Under the pieces are notes generated by a model. The model worked only from the letters and a program-made list of their open reading frames with translations. It was not told the DNA's origin and did not search any database. A program made the position numbers and the translations under genes. A DNA stretch of 7,780 bases, from NCBI GenBank assembly GCA_028571885.1, contig JAPVVU010000134.1, positions 1 to 7,780 of the forward strand, read 5' to 3'. Shown in pieces: positions 6,737 to 7,780 of the stretch (the first letter of the stretch is position 1; each line of letters opens with the position of its first letter). The DNA comes from Gammaproteobacteria bacterium (lineage in GTDB: Bacteria; Pseudomonadota; Gammaproteobacteria; GRL18).

Positions 6737-6764
6737 GGTACCTATTTGCGGGTACCTATTTGCG
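6737..6764 (+). repeat. Perfect 14-bp tandem duplication
   Basis: GGTACCTATTTGCG occurs twice head to tail (6737-6750, 6751-6764). It sits in the 126-base gap between the HipA-like gene and the broken STAS-like gene, after the sequence ATGCACAATGTAAGACCTGG. Because 14 is not a multiple of three, a duplication here would shift any reading frame through it. It may be a replication-slippage product or part of a dispersed intergenic repeat; only one locus is visible here. Confidence 0.75.
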
Positions 6765-6794
6765 TTTCGCGAGGCAATGGATTGCCAAAACATT

Positions 6795-7163
6795 ATGAGT
6801 TATCAATTAATTTGGACTGAAAAAGGTGTTACTGCCGATTTTAAAGGGATTGTTAATAATTTTGAATTAAGAGAAATTGTTTCAAAATTTTATGGCAGCT
6901 CTAAATTTGATTAAATTAATTACCTAATCATCAATCTATTACACGTTGATAAGTTTGATGCAACAGATAGGGATCTTTTGTCAGTTGGGGCTATGGACTC
7001 TGTAGCAGCTATTAGTAATCCAAAAATAAGAGTTGCAGTCATATCAAATGATGAAGATATATTAAACTTATTCACATCATACGAAGAAGAGTCTGCTGGT
7101 AGTCCATGGAAAGTTAAATATTTTTCGAGTGTTAATCATGCAAATAAATGGCTATTGGCCTAA
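6795..7163 (+). pseudogene. STAS/SEC14-like small protein gene interrupted by an in-frame stop
   Basis: One frame runs from the ATG at 6795 to the TAA at 7161-7163 and is broken only by TAA at 6912-6914, after 39 codons. Read through, it gives about 122 residues, a normal length for this group of small uncharacterised STAS-like proteins. The parts fit on both sides of the stop. An N-terminal strand pair (MSYQLIWTEKGVTADFKG) and a helix come first. After the stop come the strand YLIINLLHVDKF, a helix, the core strand NPKIRVAVISND and a final WKVKYFSSVNHANKWL. Such proteins are thought to be cytoplasmic; their role is unknown, and family membership is recalled from pattern, not searched. No strong ribosome-binding site precedes 6795. 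The single stop and intact downstream frame suggest a recent nonsense mutation or a sequencing error. Alternatively the two halves are separate small ORFs, which I think less likely. Confidence 0.65.
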
Positions 7164-7256
7164 CAAGCCCAGGTTACAGCCAAGCAAAGATTGCCTCAAC
7201 TTTATGTTCGAACTGGTGAATTCGAAGATAAAATTAATATCATTCACCAATAATAT

Positions 7257-7259
7257 GAG
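7257..7259 (+). promoter_or_regulatory. Ribosome-binding site that decides the cold-shock gene start
   Basis: GAG, within TGAG, lies 7 bases before the ATG at 7267. The earlier in-frame ATG at 7255 has no purine-rich sequence in front of it. The TGAG itself comes from that upstream ATGAGTAAA copy. Confidence 0.45.
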
Positions 7260-7266
7260 TAAAAAA

Positions 7267-7473
7267 ATGAGTAAAGGTACAGTTAAGTGGTTCAACCCTG
7301 ATAAAGGTTTTGGTTTCATTACACCTGAAGATGGCAGTAAAGATCTTTTTGTTCATCACTCAGAAATCCAAAGTGGCGGCGCTTATGCAACATTAAATGA
7401 GGGTCAAGCAGTGGAGTACGAAGTTGGCGAAGGTCAAAAAGGTCCTTGTGCAAATAAAGTTGTTTCTGTTTAA
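7267..7473 (+). CDS. CspA-family cold-shock protein
   Basis: This 68-residue protein is a single cold-shock domain, a five-stranded OB-fold barrel that binds single-stranded RNA and DNA in the cytoplasm and acts as an RNA chaperone. Both nucleic-acid-binding motifs are present: RNP1 as KGFGFI (residues 13-18) and RNP2 within LFVHHSEI (27-34). The N-terminal KGTVKWFN is standard. Length equals the usual 65-70 residues. An in-frame ATG at 7255 would add MSKK, and the frame stays open back to 7129, but the conserved domain begins at MSKGTVKWF and the better-spaced ribosome site points to 7267. I find no clear cold-box element or sigma-70 promoter in the 100 bases upstream, so cold induction cannot be claimed; many paralogues are constitutive. 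I do not assign a paralogue letter. Confidence 0.93.
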   Translation: MSKGTVKWFNPDKGFGFITPEDGSKDLFVHHSEIQSGGAYATLNEGQAVEYEVGEGQKGPCANKVVSV

Positions 7474-7497
7474 GCTGCAACACATATCAAGTCGCTC

Positions 7498-7548
7498 AAG
7501 CGGATAAGAAACTGTTTGGCACAAAACGCCAATCAAATATTTCCGCTT
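7498..7548. other. Nested inverted repeats downstream of the cold-shock gene
   Basis: AAGCGGA (7498-7504) pairs with TCCGCTT (7542-7548), enclosing a second exact arm pair TTGGC (7516-7520) and GCCAA (7528-7532) around a seven-base loop. Together they could fold as a two-tier stem beginning 25 bases past the cold-shock stop codon. There is no run of T directly after it, so it is not a classic rho-independent terminator; it may stabilise the 3' end of the transcript or be incidental. Confidence 0.35.
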
Positions 7549-7711
7549 AGCTCTGCATTATGTTTGATATTTTAGTTATTAAAAATCAGCTATTTTTGTT
7601 AGCTTTCTTCGTATAGAATCCGCCATAAAATTTTGCTTATTAAATATTTCCAAAACATTAAAGTTTAACTAGCGACACCTTATTATCCCTTTTTAACATG
7701 ACACAAAACAA

Positions 7712-7780
7712 ATGAATGATAAAACTATAGCAACTCACAACGGTAATTTTCATGCAGATGATGTTTTCAGTATCGCTGCA
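7712..7780 (+). CDS. MYG1/UPF0160 family protein, N-terminal fragment (cut by window end)
   Basis: The first 23 codons are present and the gene continues beyond the window. The translation contains ATHNGNFHADDVFSIAA, which matches the N-terminal signature of the MYG1/UPF0160 family (typically T-H-N-G-x-F-H-x-D-D/E). In that family these His and Asp residues belong to a DHH-like metal-dependent hydrolase site, and eukaryotic MYG1 is a 3'-5' RNA exonuclease; the bacterial role is not established. The ATG at 7712 is the only ATG in this frame after an in-frame TAA at 7694-7696. No strong ribosome-binding site is visible. The 238 bases before it contain the nested repeats at 7498-7548 and AT-rich sequence with no clear promoter; TAGAAT at 7614-7619 is a possible -10 box. 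Confidence 0.8.
   Translation, partial: MNDKTIATHNGNFHADDVFSIAA

Noticed and set aside
6928..6945. Ten-base match ATCTATTACA to positions 1-10, as element ends
   Set aside because: The match is short, in AT-rich DNA, inside the interrupted coding frame, and has no supporting flanking repeats.
7207..7226. TTCGAA...TTCGAA inverted repeat upstream of the cold-shock gene as a cold-box or operator
   Set aside because: The arms are 6-bp self-palindromes with an 8-base gap and do not resemble the csp cold box; chance is plausible.

Overview
The window looks like chromosomal DNA of a moderately AT-rich gammaproteobacterium. This is an inference from three things: an NtrC/sigma-54 type nitrogen-control site, a tRNA-Pro with its CCA encoded, and the type of NasA, HipA-like and cold-shock proteins present. 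The species cannot be named from the sequence.

Layout. Positions 1-199 hold no gene I can defend. Positions 200-4721 form a divergent nitrate-assimilation locus. A NarK/Nrt-type nitrate/nitrite MFS transporter reads leftward. A large cytoplasmic assimilatory nitrate reductase (NasA, with a C-terminal BFD-type [2Fe-2S] domain) reads rightward. The roughly 285 bp between them carry a perfect match to the NtrC enhancer consensus, a good sigma-54 promoter pointed at the transporter, a perfect 10-bp inverted repeat, and a TATAAT box in front of nasA. Together these suggest that nitrate uptake and its reduction to nitrite are switched on when ammonium is scarce. No nitrite reductase or NADH-dependent partner (NasC/NirBD) lies in the window.

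Positions 4782-4933 hold a tRNA-Pro(GGG) with a strong stable-RNA-like promoter. Immediately 3' of its CCA comes a gene-poor, AT-rich stretch of about 410 bp (4934-5342) leading to a lone HipA-family kinase of the YjjJ/HipH type (5343-6668). Its putative promoter is flanked by two spaced pairs of the hexamer TAGTCA, a candidate operator arrangement. No HipB-like antitoxin gene is adjacent. The tRNA 3' end is a classic island insertion point, but no integrase or second attachment site is visible.

Positions 6669-7780 hold a 14-bp tandem duplication, a small STAS-like gene interrupted by one in-frame TAA stop, a CspA-family cold-shock protein, and the first 23 codons of a MYG1/UPF0160 family protein cut by the window edge.

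I see no clear evidence of a wholly new biological system. The most testable points are the nitrogen-control region, the TAGTCA operator pairs around the orphan HipA-like gene, and the single-stop pseudogene.
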